Shown here: in pieces, positions 15,625-24,738 of the stretch
Position numbering within the stretch: position 1 is the stretch's first letter
Layout: each line of letters opens with the position of its first letter
Source: Parahoeflea halophila
Lineage (GTDB): Bacteria > Pseudomonadota > Alphaproteobacteria > Rhizobiales > Rhizobiaceae
Direction: 5' to 3'
DNA: 64,000 nt
Assembly: GCF_900220985.1 (NCBI RefSeq)
Contig: NZ_OCPC01000006.1
Coordinates: 290,201 to 354,200, forward strand
Translations under genes and position numbers: made by a program
Notes under the pieces: model-generated
What the model saw: only the letters and a program-made list of their open reading frames with translations
What the model was told of the DNA's origin: nothing
The model's database searches: none

Positions 15625-16626
15625 ATGACGCTTCTTCTTCGCTCATCGGCCGCTTTAACGGGCATTTTGGCTCTTGGCTCGCAGGCACTCGCCTCTGAAT
15701 CGGTGACTTTTGGCACCAACTGGCTGGCCCAGCCCGAGCACGGCGGTTTCTATCAAGCTGTGGCCGATGGCACCTATGCGGACTGCGGACTCGATGTGAC
15801 CATTGCCCAGGGTGGCCCGCAGGTGAACAACCGCGCACTGCTCCTCGCCGGCAAGATCGAGTTCCACATGGGCGGCAATATGCTCGAGGCATTCTCGGCG
15901 GTTGAACAGAACATTCCGGTTAAGGTGGTCGCGGCGTCCTTCCAGAAAGAGCCGCAGGTGCTCATGACCCATCCCGGTCAGGGCCTCGACACCTGGGAAG
16001 AGCTCAAGAACGCCGAGCAGTTCATTCTCGGTGACGCCGGCTTCCAGAGTTACTACCAGTACATGATCACCGAATTTGGTTTCGATGCATCCAAGCGGGT
16101 TCCCTATACCTTCAACCCTGCTCCCTTTATTGCCAACCCGAAATCCACCCAGCAGGGTTACATCACCTCGGAACCCTTCGCCGTCGAACGTGAAGGCGGT
16201 TTCAAGCCCAACCTGTTTCTGGTCGCAGATCACGGCTTTGACACCTACTCGACCACCATCGAAACCATGCAGGCGACAATCGACGAAAAGCCCGAAGTGG
16301 TGAAATGTTTCGTCGAGGGGTCCATCAAGGGCTGGTACAATTACCTCTATGGCGACAATGCCGCCGCCAATGCGCTGATCCAGAAAGACAATCCGGATAT
16401 GAGCGATGAACAGATCGCCTTTTCGATCGGCAAGCTCAAGGAATACGGCATCGTCGATTCCGGTGACACGGAGACCATGGGCATCGGTGCCATGACCGAC
16501 GAACGGATGCAGAGCTTCTACGACAAGATGGTCAAGTCCGGCGTCGCCAAGGAAGGCATCGACATCAAGGCCTCCTATACGCTCGACTATGTCAACAATG
16601 GCCTTGGCCTCGAGCTGAAAAACTAA
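15625..16626 (+). CDS. ABC transporter substrate-binding protein, NMT1/THI5/SsuA-like
   Basis: A 333-residue exported binding protein. The signal peptide ends at ALA-SES (about residue 24). The mature part opens with VTFGTNWLAQPEHGGFYQAVADGTYADCGLDVTIAQGG, the pattern of NMT1/THI5-like proteins that bind pyrimidine precursors, nitrate, sulfonates or other small N-compounds. I chose the ATG 9 bases after AAGGG; another ATG directly abuts the AAGGG and is less likely. It begins an operon with ATPase, permease, deaminase-like hydrolase, FAD oxidase and two reductases. The deaminase neighbour favours a heterocyclic nitrogen ligand. Confidence 0.9.
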   Translation: MTLLLRSSAALTGILALGSQALASESVTFGTNWLAQPEHGGFYQAVADGTYADCGLDVTIAQGGPQVNNRALLLAGKIEFHMGGNMLEAFSAVEQNIPVKVVAASFQKEPQVLMTHPGQGLDTWEELKNAEQFILGDAGFQSYYQYMITEFGFDASKRVPYTFNPAPFIANPKSTQQGYITSEPFAVEREGGFKPNLFLVADHGFDTYSTTIETMQATIDEKPEVVKCFVEGSIKGWYNYLYGDNAAANALIQKDNPDMSDEQIAFSIGKLKEYGIVDSGDTETMGIGAMTDERMQSFYDKMVKSGVAKEGIDIKASYTLDYVNNGLGLELKN

Positions 16627-16695
16627 TGCACTTTCCCGCCCGGACGGCAGCCTTCCGGGCGGATCTTTGTGATCACCTTTAGTTTCTGGATACCC

Positions 16696-17481
16696 ATGCC
16701 CGACCGGACAAGCCCCTTCCTGATTCTGCAATCAATCGGCAAGACCTTCGCATCCGGCGTCACGGCGCTGGAAAATGTCAATCTGACGGTCAATGAAGGC
16801 GACTTCATGAGCCTTCTCGGCCCGTCGGGCTGCGGCAAATCCACGGCACTGAGGATCATTGCCGGCCTGTCGTCACCGACATCCGGCGTGGTCGATTGGC
16901 GCGGTGCACCGCTTCAGCAGAACGACATCGGTTTCGTCTTCCAGGAACCGACCTTGCTGCCCTGGGCCAGCGTCTACGACAATGTCTGGGTGCCGTTGCG
17001 GCTCCGCGGCGTGTCGCGAAAACAGGCCGAACCGCAAATCGCGGAAGTGCTCGAACGGGTGCATCTGACCGGGTTCGAGGACGCCGTGCCGCGGGAGCTT
17101 TCCGGCGGCATGAAGATGCGCGTTTCCATAGCCCGCGGCCTGGTCACCAGGCCACGCATCCTGTTGATGGATGAGCCCTTCGCGGCGCTTGACGAGATCA
17201 CCCGCTTCAAGCTCAACAACGATATTCTCGAACTCTGGCAGGAACGCGGCTTTACTGTCCTGTTTGTCACGCACTCGGTCTTCGAGAGCGTTTTCCTCTC
17301 AAACCGCATCACCGTGATGGCCGCCCATCCCGGCCGGGTGTTCGACCAGCTCCCAATCGACGCGCCCTATCCGCGCGACGCAGCTTTCCGCACTTCGGCA
17401 CAATATGCCGAACTGTGCCGCAACACGTCCGACACGCTGTCGCGGGCCATGGGAATGGAGACTGCCGATGCCGTCCATTGA
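16696..17481 (+). CDS. ABC transporter ATPase, SsuB/TauB/ThiZ-like
   Basis: A 261-residue ABC ATPase of the nitrate/sulfonate/taurine class. Walker A is LLGPSGCGKST, the Q-loop sits in GFVFQEPTLLPWASVYDNV, the signature is ELSGGMKMRVSIAR and Walker B is ILLMDEPFAALDE, followed by the FVTHSVFE switch region. I chose the ATG starting MPDRTSP; a GTG 27 bases upstream is also possible. Its end overlaps the permease start by 14 bases. It works with the preceding binding protein and the following permease. Confidence 0.92.
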   Translation: MPDRTSPFLILQSIGKTFASGVTALENVNLTVNEGDFMSLLGPSGCGKSTALRIIAGLSSPTSGVVDWRGAPLQQNDIGFVFQEPTLLPWASVYDNVWVPLRLRGVSRKQAEPQIAEVLERVHLTGFEDAVPRELSGGMKMRVSIARGLVTRPRILLMDEPFAALDEITRFKLNNDILELWQERGFTVLFVTHSVFESVFLSNRITVMAAHPGRVFDQLPIDAPYPRDAAFRTSAQYAELCRNTSDTLSRAMGMETADAVH

Positions 17482-18322
17482 AGTCGCCCAACCCATTGTC
17501 ATCGATGCCGACGAAGCCCGCCGGATAAGACGGCGCAAGATCGAGCGCACCGGCAGCTGGTTGCTGCCGCTGATCATCATGGTTGCGGCCATTGCGCTGT
17601 GGGACCGGATCTGCGTCTGGAACGGTATCCCGCAATATATCCTGCCGCGCCCCGGCGTGGTTCTGACCACCATGATCGAGGATGCGGGCCTGCTCTTTTC
17701 CTCGCTTCTGGTCACGCTCAGGATCACGGTACTGTCGCTCGCCCTCGCCGTCATTGGCGGCGTCGGACTGTCGGTTCTGTTCACGCAGTCCCGTTTCATC
17801 GAAATGAGCCTGTTCCCTTTTGCGATCGTGCTTCAGGTCACCCCGATCGTGGCGATCTTCCCGCTGATCAACATCTATGTCGACGACCAGACCACCAAGC
17901 TGCTGCTCTGCGCCTGGATCGTGGCCTTCTTCCCGATCCTGTCCAACACCACGCTGGGGCTGAATTCGGTTGACCGCAATCTGATCGACTATTTCAGGCT
18001 CAATGGTGCCAGCCGCTGGCAGACCCTTTGGCACCTCAGGTTGCCCGCCGCCATGCCCTATTTTCTGGGTGGATTGAAGATCGCCGGCGGTTTGGCGCTC
18101 ATCGGTGCCGTGGTCGCCGAATTCGTTGCCGGCACCGCCGGCCAGTCCTCCGGCCTTGCCTCGCGCATCATCGAGGCCGGCTACCGGCTCAATGCGCCAA
18201 GGCTGTTTGCAGCACTGATCCTGATCTCGCTCACCGGCATCATCATCTTTCTGCTGCTCTCGTGGATATCCCACCTCGCGCTGCATCGCTGGCACGAGAG
18301 CGCGCTGAAGCAGGAGCAGTAA
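17468..18322 (+). CDS. ABC transporter permease, SsuC/ThiX-like
   Basis: A 284-residue BPD-type permease with six predicted membrane segments. The EAA-type coupling loop reads NLIDYFRLNGASRWQTLWHLRLPAAMPYFLGGLKIA near residues 170-205. An N-terminal cytoplasmic stretch with RRIRRRKIERT precedes the first helix, as in SsuC/NrtB relatives. The start lies inside the end of the ATPase gene, so the two are probably translationally coupled. The downstream deaminase-like gene begins with a GTG directly after its stop. Confidence 0.9.
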   Translation: MPSIEVAQPIVIDADEARRIRRRKIERTGSWLLPLIIMVAAIALWDRICVWNGIPQYILPRPGVVLTTMIEDAGLLFSSLLVTLRITVLSLALAVIGGVGLSVLFTQSRFIEMSLFPFAIVLQVTPIVAIFPLINIYVDDQTTKLLLCAWIVAFFPILSNTTLGLNSVDRNLIDYFRLNGASRWQTLWHLRLPAAMPYFLGGLKIAGGLALIGAVVAEFVAGTAGQSSGLASRIIEAGYRLNAPRLFAALILISLTGIIIFLLLSWISHLALHRWHESALKQEQ

Positions 18323-19645
18323 GTGACACAGCCCCCCATCGCCCTTCCCGCTTCCGGGTCCTATACACTCGCCAATCTCAGGCTGCACCGATCCCACCTG
18401 GACAAGACCGCCGGTTTTGCCTTCGGCAGCGAAGGCTTTGCGCTTGCGTCGGTCACCGTTGCAGACGGCAAGATCACGGCCATTGATCCAGGATCCGGCA
18501 TGGTCGATGCACCCGATCCGATCGATTGCAGGGGCGCCATTGCATTCCCGGCATTCGTGGATTGCCACACCCATATCGACAAGGGCCACATCTGGGGCCG
18601 CAAGCCCAACCCCGACGGCAGCTTTGATGGCGCACTGACTGCGGTCGGCGAGGACCGCGAGGCCAACTGGTCAGCACATGATGTCGAGCGCCGCATGGAG
18701 TTTTCGCTGCAATGTGCCTATGCCCACGGAACCAGGGCGCTGCGCACGCATCTCGATTCCCTGCCGCCGCAGGAAGACATCTCGTGGCCGGTTTTCGAGT
18801 CCATTCGGGAGCGCTGGAAAGGCCGCATCGAGTTGCAGGCTGCCTGCCTGTTCGGCATCGATCAGGCACGGGACGAGGCCTGGTTCAACCGGCTGGCGCA
18901 TCTGGTGGCCCGGCATCGCGGTATCCTCGGTGCCGTCACCTACATTGTGCCAGATCTCGACGCATTGCTGGACCGCATGTTCACCGCGGCCGTGGAGTTC
19001 GGCCTCGATCTGGATTTTCATGCCGATGAGACCGATGACATCAACGCCGTTTCGCTGGATCGTATCGCAGACACTGCATTGAGACACGGGTTTGAGGGCA
19101 AGATCCTCGTCGGCCATTGCTGCTCGCTGGCACGCCAGCCTGATGACATGATCAAGGCGACCCTCGACAAGGTGGCTCGCGCGGGCCTCTCGGTCGTCTC
19201 CCTGCCGATGTGCAACATGTATCTGCAGGACCGGCGTACGGACAGAACTACGCCACGCTGGCGCGGCGTCACGCTGCTGCACGAGATGGCCGAGCGCGGC
19301 ATCAATGTCTGCATTGCCTCCGACAACACCCGAGATCCCTTCTATGCCTATGGTGATCTTGATGTGCTCGAAGTCTACCGCGAATCCACCCGCATCCTGC
19401 ACTTCGATCATCCGGTCGGCGCCTGGCCTGCGACCGTCGCCGCCAACCCGGCCAAAGCCATGGGCCTTGCCGATCCAGGCATCCTGAAACCCGGCGCCGC
19501 TGCGGATCTCATCCTGTTTCGCGGCCGCAGCCTGACCGAACTTCTCTCTCGCCCCGAAAGCCGCCGAACACTTATCCGTGCAGGAAAGCTCATTGACGCG
19601 ACTGTCCCCGATTACCAAGACCTAGATGATTTGATGGAGCCCTGA
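18323..19645 (+). CDS. Cytosine-deaminase-like amidohydrolase
   Basis: A 440-residue metal-dependent amidohydrolase close to CodA. Metal ligands are visible as H82-T-H84 in FVDCHTHIDKGH, H233 with E236 in FHADETDD, a further His in VGHCCSL, and Asp334 in ASDNTRDPFYAYGD. These align with the CodA HTH, HxDEIDD and DDVFDPWYP motifs. CodA relatives deaminate cytosine, isoguanine, creatinine or related ring compounds. The GTG start follows the permease stop immediately. Being in the same operon as the importer, it probably performs the first hydrolytic step on the imported compound. Confidence 0.85.
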   Translation: MTQPPIALPASGSYTLANLRLHRSHLDKTAGFAFGSEGFALASVTVADGKITAIDPGSGMVDAPDPIDCRGAIAFPAFVDCHTHIDKGHIWGRKPNPDGSFDGALTAVGEDREANWSAHDVERRMEFSLQCAYAHGTRALRTHLDSLPPQEDISWPVFESIRERWKGRIELQAACLFGIDQARDEAWFNRLAHLVARHRGILGAVTYIVPDLDALLDRMFTAAVEFGLDLDFHADETDDINAVSLDRIADTALRHGFEGKILVGHCCSLARQPDDMIKATLDKVARAGLSVVSLPMCNMYLQDRRTDRTTPRWRGVTLLHEMAERGINVCIASDNTRDPFYAYGDLDVLEVYRESTRILHFDHPVGAWPATVAANPAKAMGLADPGILKPGAAADLILFRGRSLTELLSRPESRRTLIRAGKLIDATVPDYQDLDDLMEP

Positions 19646-19648
19646 GCC

Positions 19649-21046
19649 ATGGACATGACCGCCCTGATCGCCGACCTGGTGGGCATCCGCCTCGAGCAGA
19701 ACGACAAGATCATTCAGCAGAAAAGCCGGGATTTCTACTGGTACTCGCCGGTGCTCAAGCGCCAGCTCGACCATGTGACTGGCGATCTGGTGGCTTCGCC
19801 CAGGACCGAAGAGGAGCTGATCCGCGTCCTCAAGGCCTGTTACGCCCACGACATCCCTGTCACCCCGCGCGGCACCGGCACCGGCAATTACGGCCAGGCC
19901 ATGCCACTGTCCGGCGGGCTTGTTCTCAGCCTCGCCGACATGAATGAAATCAGGGAGATCTCGCCTGGCCGGGTGATCTGCGGCCCAGGCGTCATCTGTT
20001 CCGACCTCGACAAGGCAACGCGGGCGCATTCTTCTCAGGAAATGAGAATGCACCCCTCGACCTATCACACCGCGACCGTCGGCGGCTTTATCGCCGGCGG
20101 TTCGGGCGGTGTCGGCTCGATCAACTGGGGCGGTCTGCGCGATTTCGGCAATGTCATCCGGCTGCGCGTCGTCACCATGGAGGAAGAGCCGCAGATCTTG
20201 GAACTCACCGGCGAGGATCTGCACAAGGTTACCCATGCATATGGGACCAATGGCATCATCACCGAGGTCGAAATGCCCCTGGCGCCTGCCTATGACTGGG
20301 TCGACGCAATCGTCGGCTTCGACAGTTTCGATGACGCAACACTCTATGCCAATGCGCTGGCGCGTCAGGACGGCATCCTGACCAAGCTGATCACGGTGGT
20401 GGCAGCGCCCTGTCCGTTCGACTATTTCAAGCGCCACCAAAAATTCCTCACCGAAGGCCAGAGCGTGGTTCTGGTCATGGTCGCACCGCACAGCCATGAC
20501 GCCTTCAAGGCCTTTACCGCCAGGCACAGCGGCGAAGTCGTGTTCGATGCGAGCATGGTGGAAGACCTCAAGGGCCTGCCGCCGGTGTTCGAACTCGCCT
20601 GGAACCATACCACCTTGCGGGCCCTTCGGGTCGATCCGGCCTGGACCTATCTGCAGTCGCTCTACCCCTTCCCCAACCAGATCGAACTTGCGGCCAAGAT
20701 GGAACGGATGTTCCCGGGCGAGATGATCTCGCATCTCGAATTTGTCCGTTTTGACGGCGACATCACCTGTTTCGGTCTGCCGCTGATCCGCTTCACCACC
20801 GAAGAACGGCTCGATGAAATCGTCGAGCTGCATCACGCGAACGGCTGCCCGGTGTTCAATCCGCACCGCTTCACCCTTGAAGAAGGCGGCATGAAGCAGA
20901 CCGATGAGATCCAGCTTGCATTCAAGCGCCAGGCCGACCCCAAAGGCCTGCTCAATCCGGGCAAGATGATTGCCTGGGATGATCCGGACTATGATTTTGG
21001 CTCTGGAGAGACATGGTTGTTCAAGGGCTTGAAGCAGGCAAGCTGA
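19649..21046 (+). CDS. FAD-linked oxidase (PCMH/GlcD-type FAD-binding domain)
   Basis: A 465-residue flavoprotein. The N-terminal PCMH FAD domain shows VTPRGTGTGNYGQAMPLSGG (about 72-91), IREISPGRVICGPGVICSDLD and STYHTATVGGFIAGGSGGVGS. The C terminus ends in DPKGLLNPGKMIAW, as in glycolate oxidase/D-lactate dehydrogenase-type enzymes. Such enzymes oxidise 2-hydroxy acids, alcohols or amines and pass electrons to the respiratory chain or O2. It follows the amidohydrolase within 3 bases. Two flavodoxin-fold reductases follow. The substrate is presumably a product of the amidohydrolase step. Confidence 0.87.
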   Translation: MDMTALIADLVGIRLEQNDKIIQQKSRDFYWYSPVLKRQLDHVTGDLVASPRTEEELIRVLKACYAHDIPVTPRGTGTGNYGQAMPLSGGLVLSLADMNEIREISPGRVICGPGVICSDLDKATRAHSSQEMRMHPSTYHTATVGGFIAGGSGGVGSINWGGLRDFGNVIRLRVVTMEEEPQILELTGEDLHKVTHAYGTNGIITEVEMPLAPAYDWVDAIVGFDSFDDATLYANALARQDGILTKLITVVAAPCPFDYFKRHQKFLTEGQSVVLVMVAPHSHDAFKAFTARHSGEVVFDASMVEDLKGLPPVFELAWNHTTLRALRVDPAWTYLQSLYPFPNQIELAAKMERMFPGEMISHLEFVRFDGDITCFGLPLIRFTTEERLDEIVELHHANGCPVFNPHRFTLEEGGMKQTDEIQLAFKRQADPKGLLNPGKMIAWDDPDYDFGSGETWLFKGLKQAS

Positions 21047-21056
21047 GGCCCAGTCC

Positions 21057-21638
21057 ATGCGCATTCTCGTGGTCCACGCCCATCCCGTCGCTGCCAGTTT
21101 CAATGCCAGCCTGTTTCGCCTCACCGTCGAACGGCTTGCTGCAAACGGTCATCGGGTCGATGCCATTGATCTCTATCAGGAAGGTTTTGACCCGGTCATG
21201 AGCGAGACCGAGCGGTTGAGTTACCATGATCTCGAAACCAACCGGAAACCGGTCGAGAGCCATGTCGACCGGCTGCTCGCAGCCGAAGCCCTGGTGCTGG
21301 TCTATCCGGTCTGGAACTACGGCTTTCCGGCCATCCTCAAGGGCTGGTTTGATCGGGTGTTCCTGCCCGGCGTGTCCTTCGGACTGGTCGATGGCAAGGT
21401 CCGCCCGACTTTGCACAACATCGGCCGGCTCCTGGTCGTCACCTCCTATGGCGGTTCCCGGTTCCGCTCCTGGCTGATGGGCGACCCTCCGCGCAAGATC
21501 GCCAACCGCATGCTGCGCGCCACCGTCAGGCCCGGCGCGCCTGTTACTTACCTCGCCCATTATGACATGAACCTATCCACTGAGCAGACACGGCAATCTT
21601 TCATGTCCAGAGTGGAAAGAGCCTTGGACAAATTCTGA
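21057..21638 (+). CDS. NAD(P)H:quinone reductase/flavodoxin-fold protein (first of tandem pair)
   Basis: A 193-residue flavodoxin-like NQO-family protein. The N terminus ILVVHAHPVAASFNASL is the typical FMN phosphate-binding start, followed by YPVWNYGFPAILKGWFDRVFLPG, the family's flavin/active-site segment. It follows the FAD oxidase by 10 bases, and its stop shares a base with the start of the next gene (TGATG). It and the next protein share the overall pattern GFDPVM and LKGWxDRV, so they are tandem duplicates that may form a hetero-dimer. Confidence 0.85.
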   Translation: MRILVVHAHPVAASFNASLFRLTVERLAANGHRVDAIDLYQEGFDPVMSETERLSYHDLETNRKPVESHVDRLLAAEALVLVYPVWNYGFPAILKGWFDRVFLPGVSFGLVDGKVRPTLHNIGRLLVVTSYGGSRFRSWLMGDPPRKIANRMLRATVRPGAPVTYLAHYDMNLSTEQTRQSFMSRVERALDKF

Positions 21639-22231
21639 TGCGTATTCTTCTGATCTATTGCCACCCGGTGCCCGAAAGTTTCTGCGCCGCAATTAGTGAC
21701 ACTGCCGTCAAAACCCTTGAAAAAACTGGCCACGAGGTCGATTTGCTGGATCTTTATGCCGAGGGTTTCGACCCCGTGATGCGGGCTGATGAACGCCGCC
21801 GCTACAACGGGATGCAGCGCACCGATCATCCCTGCCCGGACCATGCCGAACGGCTTGAGGCGGCCGAAGGTTTGCTGTTTGTCTATCCAACCTGGTGGTA
21901 CGGGCTGCCGGCCATGCTCAAGGGCTGGCTCGACCGGGTCTGGACACCGGAACTGACCTTTCAGATCCCCGATGGCCCCGGCCCGATCAAGCCGCTGATG
22001 ACCCATATCAACCTGCTTGGCGTGATCACCACCTGTGGCGCACCGCGCTGGTGGTCCTATCTGGTCGCACACCCGGGCAAACGCACCATCCTGCGCGGCA
22101 TGCGGGCGCTGTGCGGCAAGTCCTGCAAGCGGCTGTTCATGGCCCATTACCTGATGGACAAATCGACACCGGAAAGCCGCGCCACCTATCTGGCCGCGGT
22201 GGAAAAACGGCTTGCCAGAATCAGGGGCTGA
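21638..22231 (+). CDS. NAD(P)H:quinone reductase/flavodoxin-fold protein (second of tandem pair)
   Basis: A 197-residue paralogue of the preceding protein, starting with ILLIYCHPVPESFCAAI and carrying VYPTWWYGLPAMLKGWLDRVWTP. It is translationally coupled to its neighbour through TGATG. It differs in having several cysteines (including MRALCGKSCKRL) and an insertion of a few residues. It ends the rightward operon; six bases later the convergent maiA gene stops. Reduction of a quinone-like intermediate, or of an activated ring, are both possible roles. Confidence 0.85.
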   Translation: MRILLIYCHPVPESFCAAISDTAVKTLEKTGHEVDLLDLYAEGFDPVMRADERRRYNGMQRTDHPCPDHAERLEAAEGLLFVYPTWWYGLPAMLKGWLDRVWTPELTFQIPDGPGPIKPLMTHINLLGVITTCGAPRWWSYLVAHPGKRTILRGMRALCGKSCKRLFMAHYLMDKSTPESRATYLAAVEKRLARIRG

Positions 22232-22236
22232 GGCGC

Positions 22237-22878
22237 TCAGAAATTGTTGTTGTCCGGATGCGCTCTGACAAAGGCCGTCAGCTGATCGCAGGCCTCGCGG
22301 ACCGCTCGGATCCTCGGCATCGCCGACAGGTCGATGCCCCAGCGCTCGGCATTGTAGATCTGCGGCATCAGGCAGACATCGGCGAGCCCCGGCGTGTCGC
22401 CGTGACAAAACTTGCCGCTCTTTTCTTTGGTCAGCATAGCCTCGAATGCCGTCAGCCCCTGGGAGATGAAATGCTGCATCCAGTCCGAGCGCGCCTCGGC
22501 GCCACCGCCGGTGATCTCCATCACATGGGCCACGACCGAAAGATTGCACACCGGGTGAATATCCATGGCGATAGCATGGGCCAACGCCCGCACCCGTGCC
22601 CGCCCCGGCAGGTCGTCTGGCAACAGCGGCAGGCCCCTTGTCTCGATCAGATACTCGATGATTGCCAGCGACTGCGTCAGCATCTGGCCGTCAATTTCAA
22701 GCGCCGGAACAAAGCCTTGCGGGTTGCGCTCGAGATGCGGCGCGGCGCGATGACTGCCATCGAGCAGATTGATCACCACCGGTGTGTAGTCGATGCCGGC
22801 AAGGTTGAGCGCGATGCGTACCCGATAGCTCGCCGAAGAACGCCAATAGTCATAAAGAACCGGTTTCTGTTCTGCCAT
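22237..22878 (-). CDS. maiA: Maleylacetoacetate isomerase (zeta-class GST)
   Basis: A 213-residue zeta-class glutathione transferase. The N-terminal active-site motif SSASYRVRIALN matches the zeta class SSxSxRVRIAL, followed by NPQGFVPALEIDGQMLTQSLAIIEYL of the thioredoxin-like domain. It would use glutathione to convert maleylacetoacetate to fumarylacetoacetate. It closes the leftward homogentisate operon, 5 bases after the DUF2783 gene. Confidence 0.92.
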   Translation of the reverse strand: MAEQKPVLYDYWRSSASYRVRIALNLAGIDYTPVVINLLDGSHRAAPHLERNPQGFVPALEIDGQMLTQSLAIIEYLIETRGLPLLPDDLPGRARVRALAHAIAMDIHPVCNLSVVAHVMEITGGGAEARSDWMQHFISQGLTAFEAMLTKEKSGKFCHGDTPGLADVCLMPQIYNAERWGIDLSAMPRIRAVREACDQLTAFVRAHPDNNNF

Positions 22879-22883
22879 CTGGT

Positions 22884-23078
22884 TCAGTCCTTCCGCCTAG
22901 CCGCCTGCAGGGCCTCCGACAACACCTGCCGGTCGCCGATATGGTTTGCCAGGAGCAGGATCAGCCGCGCGTTGAGCGCATCGCTCTCCGCCTTGCTCAG
23001 CCCTTCATGCACCGCAAGCAACTCGGCATAGAATTCGTCCGGGGACTTGATATTGGCCTTGGTGTTGAGAGAATTCAT
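22884..23078 (-). CDS. DUF2783 small protein
   Basis: A 64-residue helical protein of the DUF2783 type (SPDEFYAELLAVHEGLSKAESDALNARLILLLANHIGD in outline). I know this family as a small companion found next to MhpA-like FAD hydroxylases, which is exactly its place here: three bases separate it from the hydroxylase stop. It may be a subunit or stabiliser of that enzyme; no activity is known. Confidence 0.82.
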   Translation of the reverse strand: MNSLNTKANIKSPDEFYAELLAVHEGLSKAESDALNARLILLLANHIGDRQVLSEALQAARRKD

Positions 23079-23081
23079 CGT

Positions 23082-24689
23082 CTATCGCCCCATGGCCTTG
23101 CCTAGTGCTGCCTTCACTGCGGCCGCGTCGTAATGGTCCCAACGTGCCGCCACATGCTGATCCGGACGCACCAGATAGACCCCTGCCGCAGCATTCCCGA
23201 GATAGCGTTGCCGAAGATAGCCATCATGATCGTCGCTCGTGGAAAGAGCGAGCCTCTGGCATGCTACACCGTCGACGGACACCGTATCCGGCGCCTCGGC
23301 GTCAATCGTCAGCAGATGGAAAGCCGAACCCAGCCGGTCGAGCAGCCAGCCGCCGGGCACCGGCGCATCCACCATCGGCGATCCGGGCCTTGTGCGCTCG
23401 GGCATCGCGGCGCAATCAGGGCCGTTGAGCGGCGAGCCGTCATAGGTGCACGGCACCGACAGCCGGCCCGAATTGACCATCGGCCGAGTCGCCTCGTAGC
23501 GTTCGGAGAGGTCGAGCACCGCATCGCGGAAGATCCTGCTGATCTCCGATTTCGGCGTGATGAAATCGGTCGAGCGCGAGGAGTTGAGAATGTTTTCATC
23601 CGCGCCATGCACCCGCTCGGCATCGTAGCTGTCAAGCAAAGTAAGCGGTGACTTACCATCCATGATCAATCTGAGCTTCCATGCCAAATTGTCGGCGTCC
23701 TGAAGCCCGGAATTGGCGCCTCGCGCCCCGAAGGGTGAAACCTGGTGCGCCGAGTCCCCTGCAAACAGCACCCGCCCTTCGCGGAACCGCTCCATGCGGC
23801 GGCACTGGAAGGTGTAGATCGAGCTCCATTCGAGCTGGTAGCTGATCTCGTCGCCCAGCATTGCCTTGAGCCGCCGGTCGATGTTTTCCGGCTTGAGCTC
23901 CTTCTCGCGATCGATGTCCCAGCCAAGCTGGAAATCGATGCGCCAGACATTATCGGGCTGCTTGTGCAGGAGCGCCGACTGGCCCCGGTTGAAGGGCGGG
24001 TCGAACCAGAACCATCTCTCCGTCGGAAAGTCGGCTTCCATCACCACGTCGGCAATCAGGAAATTGTCCTCGAACACCCTGCCGGTGAATTCGAGCCCCA
24101 GCAGCGTCCGGATCGGTGACGCCGCACCGTCGCAGGCAACCACCCATTCAGCCGAGATCCGGTACGGCCCGTCCGGGGTGTCGATGGTCAACTCCGCGCC
24201 GCTTTCGTCCTGGCTGACATCAAGCACCTTCGAGCCGCCGCGCAGCTCGATCGGCTTGCCCTCGGCCTGGAGTTCGCGCACCCGGTCAACCAGATACTGC
24301 TCGAGATAATATTGCTGTAGATTGATGAAGGCCGGACGCTTGTGCCCCTGTTCGGTCAACAGGTTGAAGTCGAACACCTGCCGTTTGTCGAAAAACACCT
24401 TGCCGAGATTCCAGACCACGCCCTTGTCGACCATCGGGTCGCCGCAGCCCAGCCGGTCGAGGATTTCAAGCGGCCGCTTGGCAAAGCAGATCGCCCGCGA
24501 GCCCCAGCTCACCTTGTCGTTCTCGTCGACAACGACAACCGGCACATCTTGCATCGCAAGATCGACCGCCAGCGCAAGCCCCACCGGCCCGGCGCCGACC
24601 ACCACCACCTTGTGGCGCACCGGTGCCCTGGCATCCTGGTCCGGCGAACGCTGATAGGGATACAGCGGAACCTCGAAGATCTTGCTCAT
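23082..24689 (-). CDS. FAD-dependent aromatic hydroxylase, MhpA-like
   Basis: A 535-residue group A flavoprotein monooxygenase. The FAD motif VVVGAGPVGLALAVDLA is near residues 30-46, the DG motif CDGAASPIR near 185, and GDSAHQVSPFGARGANSGLQDADNLAWKL near 310. A C-terminal thioredoxin-like domain of about 150 residues follows, as in MhpA and phenol hydroxylases. The ATG has a strong GGGAGG site. Placed inside a homogentisate operon, it may hydroxylate a phenolic acid (for example hydroxyphenylacetate) towards homogentisate; that is inference. The usual MhpA substrate, 3-hydroxyphenylpropionate, does not fit the ring-cleavage genes here. Confidence 0.88.
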   Translation of the reverse strand: MSKIFEVPLYPYQRSPDQDARAPVRHKVVVVGAGPVGLALAVDLAMQDVPVVVVDENDKVSWGSRAICFAKRPLEILDRLGCGDPMVDKGVVWNLGKVFFDKRQVFDFNLLTEQGHKRPAFINLQQYYLEQYLVDRVRELQAEGKPIELRGGSKVLDVSQDESGAELTIDTPDGPYRISAEWVVACDGAASPIRTLLGLEFTGRVFEDNFLIADVVMEADFPTERWFWFDPPFNRGQSALLHKQPDNVWRIDFQLGWDIDREKELKPENIDRRLKAMLGDEISYQLEWSSIYTFQCRRMERFREGRVLFAGDSAHQVSPFGARGANSGLQDADNLAWKLRLIMDGKSPLTLLDSYDAERVHGADENILNSSRSTDFITPKSEISRIFRDAVLDLSERYEATRPMVNSGRLSVPCTYDGSPLNGPDCAAMPERTRPGSPMVDAPVPGGWLLDRLGSAFHLLTIDAEAPDTVSVDGVACQRLALSTSDDHDGYLRQRYLGNAAAGVYLVRPDQHVAARWDHYDAAAVKAALGKAMGR

Positions 24690-24738
24690 ACCACCTCCCG
24701 AAAAAGGAGCGGCTTTATCGGCCGCTCCTCCAGACGTT

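Noticed and set aside
19622..21124. A 500-codon open frame on the minus strand over the FAD-linked oxidase
   Set aside because: Antisense to an enzyme with full PCMH motifs; no recognisable domain in the antisense product.
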